64,000 nt of DNA from Sphagnum magellanicum (GCA_021904315.1 CM038922.1:11631347-11695346); one strand, 5' to 3'; shown: positions 47,166-59,487, numbered from the stretch's first letter. Notes: generated by a model from the sequence alone, not told the origin. A program made the numbers and translations.

Positions 47166-48713
47166 GCCACCTTTACCTGTGGGCTGATGACTTTGTTGGA
47201 GCTTCTTGAAGATAATTCATGTAGGTGCTTAGGGCTGCTTCAATTCATGTAATGAGAATCTGTACGATATCAGAAATTGGGTGAGCTGAAAGTTCGGCCA
47301 GTGTAGAGGTTGATGCCTAGAGAAAACCGATTTGGAAGAAAATGAATTTGTTTCGCAGACAGGCAATGTTGCCAATTCAGTTGTTCAAACTCTGTTTTGC
47401 AAATGTTGCTTAATTCTTTAACAAGTAGTTCAAGTGATGCAAGCATGCCAACTTCAATTAGTTTACTTCTATGGAAACAAGCAGAGTGACACTTAAGTGG
47501 TCACCACCTTGCCTTCATGTGAGCTGTCTCGCATATGGGAAGTCAGTGGTGTCTTGTACTGTTCTCTCATTGTTCAGTCACTCTGTTCTCAAGTTTTGCA
47601 AGTGTCCTGTTGTTGCAGTTGCCTTCTGCTCAATTTTCCAGTCTCTGCAATTGTATCCTATCTTTTTATGTACAGTTTATAGATTGATAGCTGTGGCATA
47701 TTGATGTGTGTTTTTCTGTCCCAAGTGGGTGCGGGATTCCTTTAGTTGCCAATTTTGGAGGAATTACACCCAGTTCTGTTGCAATCATCTGGCAGGGACA
47801 GGAATTTTTTTAAATTATGAACTGCGACTCCTTCCTGTTCTGGTACATTGAAATAGTTAGATCATGACTCTAATTGGATTCACCCTTCAAACTAGCAAGG
47901 CAGGAACTTAGGAGACAGAGAGAAGGATCATTTCCTTTCGAGTTGCAAACCTTAGTAGATGTCTTCAGAGAAGTTATACAGTGTGTTAGCCCTTGGCTCA
48001 TAATGCTTGTAATTTTAACAGAGTTCTTTGTTAAGCCAATGTTTCCTTTACCTGTGAAGTACAACTATTGTTTCAAGGCATGATTATATTGATCAATATT
48101 ATTTTGATGGACAACATTTGTGGTTCATAAATCAAAACATATCCATTCCTCAAGGATACTATATTTTGGAGTTGTTTTTCACAACTGAACATTATGGGCA
48201 ACCCATTGCCTACATTTGGTGGTATGGATTAATTGTGGATATCGAAAAGACAAAACAAGTAGTTTGACAACAAGCTCTAAGAACTGACAACTTATCAACA
48301 TACTTTTGGTGTGGAGGAGAAAGTAGATGTTATTTGTTGTCTGAGGTTTCTTGGAATGTGCCAATGTAGTAGTGTCTGTCATATTCGGATACTAGGTCTT
48401 TGTGTCGACTAATTTGTCAAAGAGGGTGTCACATTTAATTGTGGTGGGCCATTTGTTGATCTTGGTCAATTGCATTAATGTGTGAACCTGGTATTTCCTT
48501 CCTCCAATTCAGCTGTTTTTCTCCCATTTTCTGTCAGGTCGCCTGCGTAGCCTAGTAGCTTCTTATGACCAAGTCACCACCGTCAATGAACACCCATGTG
48601 TATTTTTGGGTGTGGCCAAATGGCAATTGAGCTTATGTAACATAAAATAATATGGGTAAATAATATGTAGCTACTTTTTGTTTGATGGTCTTAATTGCTA
48701 AGGCATCAACCAC
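47166..48713. other. 3' flank of the syntaxin-like gene, no further gene
   Basis: The first part is probably 3' UTR. Short open frames at 47471-47704 and 47874-48083 have no domains I recognise. Confidence 0.4.
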
Positions 48714-48887
48714 CACTACAACAGAATATGGTTTTTCCTATGACAGTAAGCTTTGCCTCATAACACATGAGTAGTACATTTTGTGGTTTCATCAATTTCA
48801 ATGTTAAAAATGTGTGCTATCTATTTCACACCTGTCCTATGAGCCAAGTTTCCTTGCCATAGGGAAAAACCATATTTTGTTGTAGCG
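48714..48887. mobile_element. CACTA-type miniature element
   Basis: A 174-bp unit with long terminal inverted repeats: left CACTACAACAGAATATGG then TTTTTCCTATGACA; right, reverse-complemented, CGCTACAACAAAATATGG then TTTTTCCCTATGGCA (about 29 of 33 match). CACTA ends and the tiny interior make it a non-autonomous CACTA (En/Spm) derivative. The flanking triplets are CAC and AAC, so the expected 3-bp duplication is imperfect. Confidence 0.88.
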
Positions 48888-49268
48888 AACATTCATGTAA
48901 AAGTTGAAAGAATGCAATTTAGTAATACATTAAATTAGAAAAACAGGTTACAACATCAATGTAGTAGTTCAATCAATGGCAACTAGCATTACATTAAAGA
49001 AAAAACACAAGCTACACTCTAAATGAAAGCATGGATAAAACACTCTGCTCCTAGTGATATCGGACAAGCATAGCAATCAGTCCCATTGTAATTGCTACTG
49101 ATTTGCTTGAGTGAATCAATAATAATAATGTTCATTGCTTGAACACAACTAGAATTCAAAACTTGAACAAAAAGCAAATGAGTATAAGGGTTTAGAAAAG
49201 GAGTCATTCCAGTCTTTGAGGAGAAGGCCTTGAGTGCCTTCCAGAAATATTGGACGCTCCTGAGACTG

Positions 49269-49580
49269 CGTCACCCTGTCCTCCTTTGAGATCTCAAATG
49301 AGATTTAAGACCTGAATTGGTGGGGGTTGTAGGAAAGATTTTTTTTTTGCTGGAACCCTTTTTATAAATAGTAATTACACATTTTGACTATTACTTCACT
49401 AAAGATTTTTTTTTTAAATAATCAAACTACCATATTAAATAACCCCATTGGTCTAAAAGTGTCACCATATCCTTATTTAAGATCTCAAATGAAATCTTTA
49501 AAATAAAGTGCACAAGTATTTTATTAGAATCCTATTTGTAAATAACAATTACACATTTTGAATGTTACTTTACTCTATAT
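49269..49580. repeat. 191-bp tandem duplication next to a Helitron end
   Basis: GTCACC..(g/a)TCC, GAGATCTCAAATGA, AATAGTAATTACACATTTTGA and TTACTTCACT recur 191 bp further on (GTCACC at 49270 and 49461; AGATCTCAAATGA at 49289 and 49480; ATTACACATTTTGA later in both). The second copy abuts the CTAA end at 49580. Confidence 0.7.
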
Positions 49581-50126
49581 TAGTGTGAACCCCGTGCATA
49601 ATGCACGGATACAATTTTTATTTCACAAAAAAGTTTCGAATTCTTACTGAAAACTCACATTTTACATTCAAAAACCACCCTTTAAAGTTTTCCTCTGAAA
49701 AGAAAATTGCAAAGTAACAAAAATTGGTCACAAGACAAATCACTAAGGGTAAGGCAGAGGTGCCAAAAATCAAGTGAGAGCCATGTGGTAATAAGAGCAT
49801 CTCCATCAACGCTCAGTAGGTGACCTTGCACTGGAAATCTTGGATGTTGTTCATTAGTCAAATCCAGTGAATCCACGGGGAGACTGCTGGTACCCTCAAA
49901 CAATCGACAGCTTTGAGAGCCATGGAAGAGCCTTGGAAGAGTCTAATAAACAAAGTCAAAACGTTTGATTGGTCCAAGTGGGTTGCTATTAGCAGTTTCC
50001 CACCTACTTGCAATTTCAGTTTTATGGGTGGGGTTGAAAAAAAATTAGTAACTAACACATCCCGTCCGGAGTCACTGTCACTGACTAACTGATAGACTTG
50101 CTGAATTAATACAATATATATATATA
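49580..50126 (-). mobile_element. Helitron 3' terminus (partial element)
   Basis: On the minus strand the sequence reads CCGTGCATTATGCACGG, a hairpin, then nine bases, then CTAA followed by T. A short hairpin ahead of CTRR and a following T is the 3' signature of Helitrons. The 5' end is not identified; the neighbouring Helitron starting at 50127 may have been inserted into or beside it. Confidence 0.6.
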
Positions 50127-50551
50127 CTAGTGGTAACCCGTGCTTGCAAGGCACAAATTTGTGGGATACGGTTTGGGAAGCAGGGTACGGTTACAGGTGG
50201 GGTAGGTAGGTGCGTGTGCCGTAGGTAGGTAAGTAGGTAGGTATGTGCGTGGTGCAATGGGATGGACTTTGGAGGTGGCGACCGGAATTCGAAATTTTGG
50301 GGGGGGGGAGGGAGGGGGGCGCTGGGCGGGGTGGGAAGTGGGGTGGAGAGGGTGGTGGTGTGTTGTGAGCTAGGTGTGCCAACGGCGGCAAGTTTCGGTT
50401 AATAATAGTGTTTATTTTCTTTTATTTTATTTTCTGCCCCAGAATTAACACCCTAACCCTACTTAATAAAGTTGGGGCAAGTGGTATTAAATTTCAACCC
50501 GCGTTTTGTCACTAATGTAATCTGCCCGCCTCCAAAAGGATAATAATTTCA

Positions 50552-50762
50552 GGTGCATTCACACTTGGTGTTAGGGATTCTAGTGTTGAGTCCCCTAACA
50601 CCATGCTAGTCATTTAGGACTTACACCTACTTACCATGAACATTTTATGTTGAGTTAACATTCACTTAACATTAAGCTATCTCCCATTTAACATTGGGTG
50701 CCACCTAGGATGCCACCTAGATTTTTATTTACCGCTGACTTAACATCAAGTGTGAATGCACC
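50552..50762. mobile_element. 211-bp MITE with GGTGCATTCACACTTG ends
   Basis: Left end GGTGCATTCACACTTGGTGTTA-like and right end whose reverse complement is GGTGCATTCACACTTGATGTTA-like give near-perfect terminal inverted repeats of about 22 bp. The interior is full of GTTAACATT/CTTAACATT words. No clear target duplication could be read. The ends resemble those of the larger element at 57522-59487 (GCCATTCACAC...ATGTT). Confidence 0.82.
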
Positions 50763-50824
50763 ATTAACTTCCTCATAACTGGCCCCCCAGGTGAGAGAGA
50801 GAGCTAAGGGCGGTTATTTCCGAG

Positions 50825-51046
50825 ACTCCTGCCACTCCAAGGGAGTTAACCCAGTGAACAGCCCAGGTTACCCACACACAGTAAAATTATGCTTTGTAAA
50901 TCCCATTTTTTCCTGGTGTAACTGTCATAAAGGTAACTCCCGCCACTCCAAGGGAGTTAGCCCAGTGAACAGCCCAGGTTACCCACATATAGTAAAATTA
51001 TGGTTTGTAAATCCCATTTTGTCCTGGTGTAACTGTCATAAAGGTA
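50825..51046. repeat. 111-bp tandem duplication within the Helitron
   Basis: Two copies, 50825-50935 and 50936-51046, differing at about six positions (for example GTTAAC/GTTAGC and CACACACA/CACATATA). Both carry CCACTCCAAGGGAGTTA and CCTGGTGTAACTGTCATAAA. The low divergence suggests a fairly recent duplication. Confidence 0.9.
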
Positions 51047-54000
51047 ATCGTCATAGACGGACGGACAGACTAAGTGAATTAATATATATGATATAACCAC
51101 CAAATTCAATAATCTCATTGGTCTAAAAAAAAAAATCTTCAAGCTTACATGTAATCCTATTCTACTGAGCATTAAAAAAAAATGCTTTCTTTCTAGTAAT
51201 TCCACATGTCCTCAAAAAAATTTCATAAACTTATCAAACCCTATTAGATAGGGTTAATGAAAATATTTATAGATCTCTATGGTATGTTGGAATTTTCATC
51301 ATTAACAAGTTTTCAAGGATAAGTGTGTTTTAATATTTGGGAAGGGGGATTTGAGAGCAACAATGGTAATGAGATGTTGACAAGAAGGGTTGTTGCTACA
51401 ACAAACAAAGCATGTACAATTAAAGTCGTTGATGCAGGAAAGATGGTGAAGCCAATGAAGCAACAACTAATTTATCTTTGCTTGCAACATTTGTGGCTTT
51501 TGTTGCATTCTTGTCCCATCTAACCATAGGTAAGGAATAGAATTTTAAAAAGAAAGCTTGCATTGTCTTGATAGATTTCTCGAACATGGTGTACATTGTT
51601 TGCTATTAAAGGTAGAACATCAATGAAATTCTACAATGGCTAATGGCTAATTAAGAATTTTGAAAGCCATGCGCAAACATAAGATTTGAATATGTGGTTT
51701 GCATTTTTCTATTACTAGGGTCTATTGTAACTTTGGGTATTGATGATGATTATGTTGTTTGTAGATGTTCAAGATGTCTATGAAGTAGAAAAGAGAAGAT
51801 GTTATTGGGAAAAAGGTTGGTGTTCACCACATTGGACTTTGATATTAACATTCAACATCGCTACAAGCCACTGGTGGTAGCCATTAGGAAGTTTCATGTG
51901 GCTACAAATACACTTGTGCAAATTGTGTGGAATTTTGTGAATGATGGGTAAGCAAGCTTCTACAAGAGCTTGGCTTCTGATCACTTGATATCACATGCTT
52001 GCAATTAAGCTACAACTCCAAAAAATCAAAAGGGATTTGTATTTTGTGAAGGGTTGTTTCCACGATATTCATACCATGTTGGAATTTTTAGTTTTTTGCA
52101 TATGTGATGTTGGCCTTTAGTGGCAATGCTAATTGAAAAGTAGGTCAGGAGGTGTGAGTTCATAAGATTTCTTGGCCCTTTTAATTGTTGATTGCCCATT
52201 GTGGGATTAACATTCTCAAATTGTTGCACGTTCAATGTAGGACAATTTTCCCTTTGTTATTTAGACTATGATCTATGTGGGGTGTTTCTTTGTATTACAC
52301 ACAAGGTCAAATTGGAATGGCAATTGATCATTGTGTTACATTATGGACACATGTAAGGTGAGTTTAAGTCCTCTTTGAATTCATGACTTATTTCAGATTA
52401 TTGTAACCTCTCAAGAATCATTGATGTTCATCATTAAAAGAATAGTAAGCAAAAATCAGTTTTTACAATGTTTGAAAATGTTTAGAATTTTTGCCATATT
52501 TTCAAAATGGATTCCCCACTACCATTTGTGTGAAGGCATACTTGAGTGGTACCACTAAAAACCACTCACCCCAAAATCGCAAGAATGTTGGCTTCATTTT
52601 AATTAATGAAAGACAAATTTCAAAAAGTAATTCCCAATTTTTTTATAATTGGCTTTCCCCATCACCTTTTATTTTTTGGGCCCTAGATGTTTATAGTCAA
52701 AATTCAATGCAAGATGTTTTTTGTTTTTACTTCACTCCATGGACCTTGTTTTTCAATTTCAAACTTGATTTGGAATTGCTACAAATTTTGTAAATGGCAT
52801 TTTCTTTCTCCCATGCATCTAACTTGCAACAAAAAAATTAACGTACATGGGGTTGTACACATGAAAATCTTCCATCCATGTCACCACTTCACCCAAAAAA
52901 CAACCATTGTGAAATAAGCCTTTTCGCCCCACCAATAGAGGGTCCATGGACCCTTTGTGTTTCATTTTATGTTGCATGTCTCTACTCCATATCATGTCTT
53001 CTTTGCACTTCACAATTGGATTGCTACAACAAATGGAAACATATATAAACTATAAAATTCAAGCGTATTACACCTTACAACTAAGTCTAAGTAGGTGACA
53101 ACCTATTTTTCAATTAACTTTTCGTGAAGTTCAATGTAAGAAAAATCTTCCAATCTTCTACAATATTTAACACCATACCCATGTCCAGTTATAAAAATTT
53201 TGGGGAGACAACATTATAAGCTACAAGTTTTTTTTGGGTGTTTAATCAAGTTGAAAGTAAACAATTCGAAACACTTAAAGGTTCATATGTGTATGAAAGG
53301 CAAAAATACAAAAGGCAACAAACAACATAAATTACTAACAATTCATAGCAAACAAGTAGGTTTATACACACATCACAAACATGTAATGATTGTAACATTA
53401 AAGCTAAAAACATAGGAACAAGTAACTAATAAAAGTTTCAAATGTTGAGATGGGTTTCAATGTGCGCATTGCCAAGGGCTGCCATAATCTGGATTCAACT
53501 CTCTTTCAAATCACTCAAATTAAATCTTTCATGGCTAATATTTTGCAAATTGCATTGCTTGAAAACATTAAAATACATAAGGTTGAAACAAAAGGAATCA
53601 AAATGGGGCATTAATGTGGAACAACTATGGCATGAAGATGGTGTGATTTGGGAAAGTAGTAGCAATCTTGTCTTAACAATACTACATTGCACACATGAAA
53701 ACTATGATGGCCAAATAATGTTCAATGTGCATAAGGGCTATAACAAACCATAATATAACAAGCTTAAACCAAAGTCCAACCTCACATAAATGATGATTTA
53801 AAACAAGACCACTAAACATATGTAAAAAAATATTCAAACATAATTTCGTACATAACATGAGAAAACTAACAATGTGAAATTTATGAAAGAAAGTTATAAC
53901 ATTAAAATATTTTAAATTAGTGTTTAACGATTTAAAGGCAATGAAGGGAATATCTTTATTTATATTTACATATATATGGAACTAGCCCAAGGAAAGTCCC

Positions 54001-54897
54001 ACCATATGGCCCACCATCATCTTCCTTAATATCTACTATTGATTAAAAGTTGGACAATGATGGATGAACTTCATCCATTTGACAAAGTGTGGACAATAAC
54101 AAATGAACTTTCATTTCATCATATGCATTAATGAATCATTTTTATGAATGTTGAACTTAGTGATGATGGATTAACTTTATTCATTATGGATGAAAATTGA
54201 AGACTCATGAACGAATTTTATTAATGAATGATGAGCTCATTTTTTATGAAATATTATGATTTTGAATAATCTATAAAATTTGTATATATGTTTGATGACC
54301 TACATCAAGGTTAATTACAACATCTCATTCATGACACATTGAACAAGAATGGCAATGATAAAAGCAAGGACTAAACAAGAATAGCCATAAAATACCCATG
54401 AAATGTGAAGCAAGGTGACAATGCAACAAAAATGGGCTATGAATGAAAATGGTAACCACCCAAAATTTGTTAGTTGCATGAAAGTTGGCATCCAATGACC
54501 AACTTTTGATTAGAGAGGTTTTGCATCATGGCCACAAGTGGCGTGTGTAGTCCCTAGCTCATCCAAAATGTCAAATGATGGGCAAATCTAATAATTTAAC
54601 AATCAGAATTAAAATTAAGAAAAGCATAAATGGGATTTCATGCATAGAAACAACCTTCTTTTTTTTCTATGAAATCTTGGATAAATGCAAAACATAATAA
54701 TATTCTTGTTGCATATTCCCTACGTTTTGGAGAAATTTTCACCAAATTTTGAAAAATAACAAATTGATAACATTTTGCCACATTTCAACTCATGTTTTGG
54801 TTTGGTAGCATTTTCTAAAGCAGTTTTTAATTGTTTTTTTACAAGACGTTGGAACATGTCACCAATACAGATGCAACTCCAAAATTTGAAAGGAGAA

Positions 54898-54920
54898 ACA
54901 CACACACACACACACACACA
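54898..54920. repeat. (AC)n microsatellite
   Basis: About eleven CA units, directly followed by AAAGG. Confidence 0.95.
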
Positions 54921-54964
54921 AAAGGTATAAATACTGTGAAAGTTTGCTTAATTAAAAATAATAA

Positions 54965-54991
54965 ATTATTATTATTATTATTATTATTATT
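54965..54991. repeat. (ATT)n microsatellite
   Basis: Nine ATT units. Confidence 0.95.
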
Positions 54992-57900
54992 GAAACCTAT
55001 ATTTGACTAAAATATGAGTACAAGTAGCTAGCCTTTCTAGTGATGACCATTATTTAATAGTTATAATTTTTTAGCCCATTGCAGCTATGCAATGGAAAGA
55101 GGGAAACCCTAAGTGTTAATAGTTTTGAGAAGGCATGTGTCCAAAAGTCAAGTTGTGTAACAACTTTCAATTGTACTTAAAACATGAGGATTCCTCACTC
55201 AACATTTGCTCATTTGAAATTTATAACAAAGATAAAGTTTGGAACATGGTTTGTTTTAAGGATTTTGTGACATAGCCTAGTCAAATTGGTTATCATCCAG
55301 AAAATAATTTACATATGAAAGTACCCAAAAAAACAGAATCCTTCTATATTCTTGACTACCTATTGGAACTTATCATATAAAAATCTGCTAATTTGGATTT
55401 ATTTATTTTCAAAATCTGACCCCAAAAAAAAAATCATGAAAAATCCTTTGTATAGCTCAAAATCATATTTTGCAGGTTAAAATTTGGCAAAATTTTGCCA
55501 TTGAAAGAAACCCTGGTTTGGAAGATAGCGTCTGGAAGAGGTTTCTATTCAACATGAAACAAAAACACAACGTGTAAATGGGGGATCAAATGGCTACCTG
55601 CATTACCTACAAAGTGATTTCAGTTATACTAGTGTAGCCCATGCCGTTGCCCCAAGTGTGAACACATTCTTCATTTTGCACATTTTTAGAATTGAAAATT
55701 TCTAAATTAAGCAATGTGAACACATTGAGGGTTCAACTGATTTTTCCATCCAAACCCAATTTTTGCAATTTGTTTGAAATTTCCAGCAACAAAATCCACT
55801 CAAAAATCAACATCTTCCACACCTTAGCTCTGAAAATTGTGAAATAAGCTCAATTAAATCTGACTTGCTGAGGGCTTTCCAACAACACCAAGAACACGCC
55901 CCAAATTCCAATACAGTTTTTCAGTATTGATTTTATTTAATTTTCATTGAATAATCAATAGCTTCCACACCTTAGCCCCAAACTTTCTCAAACAAGTCAA
56001 TGCATCTTAAATAATAATTGGTTGATGAATATTATGTTGTGGGGGAATAAATACAAGTCGTCAAAATTTCAAATACACAAGATTTGAATTTGAATTTGTT
56101 TTATGGTTCTTATACACATAATAGGCAACTTGAAGGGATAGAGGGCAGAAAAGCAAGAAAGGGTGGTAGAAAAGCAAGATTCCATTGATAAATTAGGGTT
56201 TTAAAACTTGTGTTTTTTCAATGTACTAGCAAAATGAGTTGAAAGAAGGGTTGACAACATTGTAGGAAGACATTGGAAGATAGTTCAAATTGGAGAGGGA
56301 AATAATATTTTGATGAATGCAGGGAAATAAACATAGGGTGGTTGGATTAGGTTACATTGGAATGGGAAAAAAATGTTAAGGTAGTGGGATTAACTTGCAA
56401 TGGAAGTGTGAAATAAATTTAGGGTGAATGTTGGTATTAAGATATAAAAAGATTGATTAAAATTTTTACATTAATTTGATTAAGTCAATTAAAGGTTGAA
56501 TATAAGAATTGAATTTCATGATATTGGGGTAGGAATCTTTTGAGAATGAATAGTGCGACAAATGATATTTAATTTAATCAATGTTGTGAATGTGACATTA
56601 AGTGTCAATATTATAATTAATAAGTAATAGATATATGTAATATCATTGATGGACATCCCAACTTAAGTAATCATTATTAATGCATCGTTGCATTTGATTT
56701 TGAAAAAACACACAAAAACTAGTTCATTAATGTTAGAATATGGTATTGATTTTGTCAATCCCAAATGAATATATTGTCATGATATGCCTTTTGTGTCAAG
56801 TATATATAAAATTCATAACTAATTAAAAGCTTCTCATATTTCAAATTTTAAAAAACTAATGGACAAAAATACAAAAGATCTATGCAAAATAGTTTTTTAA
56901 ATAAATTTATTTAAGCTTATTTTTAAAATAATTGAATTTGTTCTTATAAAGGTGGGAATTGGCACACCTACCTTAAACACTGGAGCAATGAGTGTAAAGC
57001 ACAACATAATGTATTTTTTGGGCCCATCAAATGAACCATCTAATGGAATAAAAATTTAGTGATGCAAATTCTAGTTTTTTCCTTGGGGTGAAAATCTAAA
57101 TTTGAAATTTCCAATTTGCATGTTTATGTTTTCTTTTCCTTGAAATTTTTTTTTCAAGAATTTTTCTTGTCATTTTTTGAAAAAACAAGGAAATTTTTGC
57201 TCAATTTTTTTTTCCAGTTTAAATTAGACAATTTTTTCTATTTTCAAAAAAAAATTAATTTTTTTATAACACGAAATTGAAGAAAAATTTGATTGAACTA
57301 GGATTTTTTTCCGCTAAAAAGCAAAACTTCTTATGAAGTCCATAAATCAAAAACTAAATCATACTACCAAATGCAACATTGAATGCATTTGTGCCCAAGA
57401 ATCCCATTTTGGAGTTTTTTATTCTAGTTTCAACATTCAATTAATGATATGTGGTTAGGAAAGTTTATGAAATTATGGTATTCTCTAAGCACATATTTTA
57501 TCCTTGGGTGAACTAGCATAAAAGCCATTCACACATCATGTTGTTAAAATTAAAAAATTTAATCGTGCTAACATTAGGGTTAACATAACCTAATTACCTA
57601 ACACTAAACTCACATCAAATTAACATTAATTTAACATATTGATTGTCCATAGTTATGTATTATTTCAATAGTGATCTTGGCCATTGGGTGAAACCAAGAT
57701 CAACCACATGGTATTCTCAAATGTTTTTGACAAAAATATAATGTTGATTAGTGAACCAAACCTTCATTTTGTTGTTGTAATGGAATTGATGTAATGGCTT
57801 CAATTTGTGAATGCCATGCTCAAAACATGTGTCAAACAAGTAATTGCATTCACCAAATTGGTTTTTGTAGTTTTAATGGTTGAATCTTTGTTCTTTGAAT

Positions 57901-58014
57901 AATCAAGTTGTTTTTGTAACATGTCTTATTGTGATTTGGATCATTTCTTTTCCATGGCAAAAGTTGTTGCATGCATTTTGATTTATACAATCTATTAATA
58001 GTTAATTACCTTTT

Positions 58015-58362
58015 TCAATCACATTCATCATCATCTAGTGAATCAAGGAATAGGTCCATGTAAGTCCCATCTTTCCAACTCATCTCCCTGTAACACAACA
58101 TGTTTTGGAAGCTAAATTTTGATGCAATGAGATGGTGTGTTGTTGGGTGTGTTGGGGGGTGGTGTGATGGGGAATGGGCTAGGTTGTGTGTTGTGGATGT
58201 GGCAAATAACAAATCTTTTTCATAAATCAAAGGATTGGTCATCTTTTTGTTGAATGCTTGAATAGTGTTATTATTGTTCAAATCAATTGCATCTTTTATT
58301 ATAAAAACACGCTGGATTGTACAAATTAGGTTGAAGTGATATGTATATTTCATGCATATCAC
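58015..58362 (-). pseudogene. Possible continuation of the trihelix-like relic
   Basis: A 115-codon minus-strand frame downstream of the SANT-like relic. It includes a His/Pro/Thr stretch (SPSHHPPTHPTTHH) and an acidic end LDSLDDDECD. It may be part of the same former protein, separated by stops, or simply chance sequence. I do not recognise a domain. Confidence 0.25.
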
Positions 58363-58389
58363 CTAAGAGGTCTCTAACACACAATGGCT

Positions 58390-58765
58390 AATAGATTAAT
58401 TTACTTCCAAGTTCTCATACATTTTTAAATTAAACTCACACAATAAATCATGAGGACTCATCAACCAATATTCTTCATTATGGCCAATCCTATCCATGTA
58501 ATCATAAATCATCTTAAAGTCATCATTTAATGCTCCCCAATTATCTTTACAAGCAAGTTTGTTCCTGACATGCAATGAACACCTTGCCTTCATCACATAA
58601 GCAATAACCTTTTCCCACTTTGTGACCGTTATTTAAAATTGGTCCCAAGGATCCAATTGATCAAATGTCACAAGGTGTTCTTCTTTCTTTGCTTCAATCA
58701 ATGCAATAATCTCCCCATGTTCCCAACTATGTTGCCAAGGTTTTTTGAATGAATTACCATGAGAT
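58390..58765 (-). pseudogene. Trihelix/Myb-SANT-like DNA-binding domain relic
   Basis: Minus-strand translation gives KKPWQHSWEHGEIIALIEAK, then a D-P-W-DQF block, a stop (TAA, about 58634), then TKWEKVIAYVMKARCSLHVR, ACKDNWGALNDDFKMIYDYM, GHNEEYWLMSP and NLKMYENLEVN. The W...H-E-I-ALI-AK start, CK(D)-WG-L-DFK-I-DYM and NEEYW blocks are the three-helix pattern of plant trihelix/Myb-SANT-like proteins, which bind DNA in the nucleus. One in-frame stop splits the domain, and no complete flanking protein is visible, so it is non-functional as read. It sits inside the possible TIR element 57522-59487. Confidence 0.7.
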
Positions 58766-59487
58766 TTTACATCTGTGAATTCTCTAAACTTTTTTTTTCT
58801 TACCCTTGTTTTTTTTTTTAATTGGATGGAACATCTTCAAAAGGATACAATTTCAAACAAGATGGAATTCATTATGATTTTGTTTTCTATATTTTCATGT
58901 TTTGAGCACATTTTTTGTTTTGCAAGTTTCATGGTTCAAAGCAATTGCGAATTGAATGAATAGGAGGATTCAAAATGAAGCATCAAAACAATAGAGGTTG
59001 GAGGCTTACATTCTTGTGAGTCTTTTTCATAATCAAAATAAAAAATCACCTTGTTGAAGAGCTCCATGATTTTCTTCCATGACTATGCTATGTAATTTTC
59101 CTTTCCGATTATCACAATGGTCGATTGCAACTATTGCAATTCTTTGTTGCAACAACCTCATAATGTCCTCTAACATAGAATTCTTGTTCAATTTTGTTTG
59201 TATAATGCACCTCCTCGTAAAAAAGCTTTATTGTTTACTTCTTGAAGTTCTTTTGCAACAAAAATAGGAGTAGAAGTAGGAAATGAGATCTTACTAACAA
59301 CTTATGAACTCCATAACATTGCATTTTTCTTCCAAAAATCTATGTTTTGTTGGATATTCAATGTTAACATAACTTTAAGTTAACATTCTATTAACATTAC
59401 ATGCTAGCATGGATGGCACATCACTTTTGGTGTTAAGCATGATATCAATAAAATGGTGTTTCATAACATTGGGTGTGAATGGCCTCT

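Larger units (their letters stand above)
50127..51091 (-). mobile_element. Short non-autonomous Helitron
   Basis: On the minus strand it starts TCATATATATTAATTCACTT (5' TC) at 51091 and ends GTGCCTTGCAAGCACGGGTTACCACTAG at 50130-50127: a hairpin, a short spacer, then CTAG. The bases outside are A before TC and T after CTAG, the A|T insertion site expected of Helitrons, with no target duplication. No Rep/helicase gene is present, so movement would depend on another copy. It contains a MITE (50552-50762), a G-rich stretch (50299-50325) and a 111-bp tandem duplication. Confidence 0.75.
51092..57521. other. AT-rich intergenic DNA, no gene seen
   Basis: Over six kilobases of very AT-rich, CpG-poor sequence. 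Open frames are short and of biased composition. It contains an (AC)n run at 54898-54920 and an (ATT)n run at 54965-54991. 'aataatctcattggtctaaaa' at 51108-51128 resembles 49430-49455, so the region around the Helitrons shares a repeat. No RNA gene recognised. Confidence 0.5.
57522..59487. mobile_element. Possible TIR element carrying a trihelix-like gene
   Basis: The left end AAGCCATTCACACATCATGTT and the reverse complement of the right end, AGAGGCCATTCACACCCAATGTT, are imperfect inverted repeats sharing GCCATTCACAC and ATGTT. TAA stands on both outer sides (57519-57521 and 59488-59490), as expected for a PIF/Harbinger-type 3-bp target. Subterminal sequence on both sides is rich in TTAACATT/GTTAACAT. 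No DDE transposase frame was found. PIF/Harbinger elements usually encode a Myb/SANT-type protein as their second product, which would fit the relic at 58396-58762, but capture of a host trihelix gene is equally possible. Boundaries are inferred. Confidence 0.45.

Noticed and set aside
50191..50391. Proline-rich minus-strand frame (PPPSPPHFPPRPAPP)
   Set aside because: It translates the G-rich stretch inside the Helitron; simple-sequence artefact.
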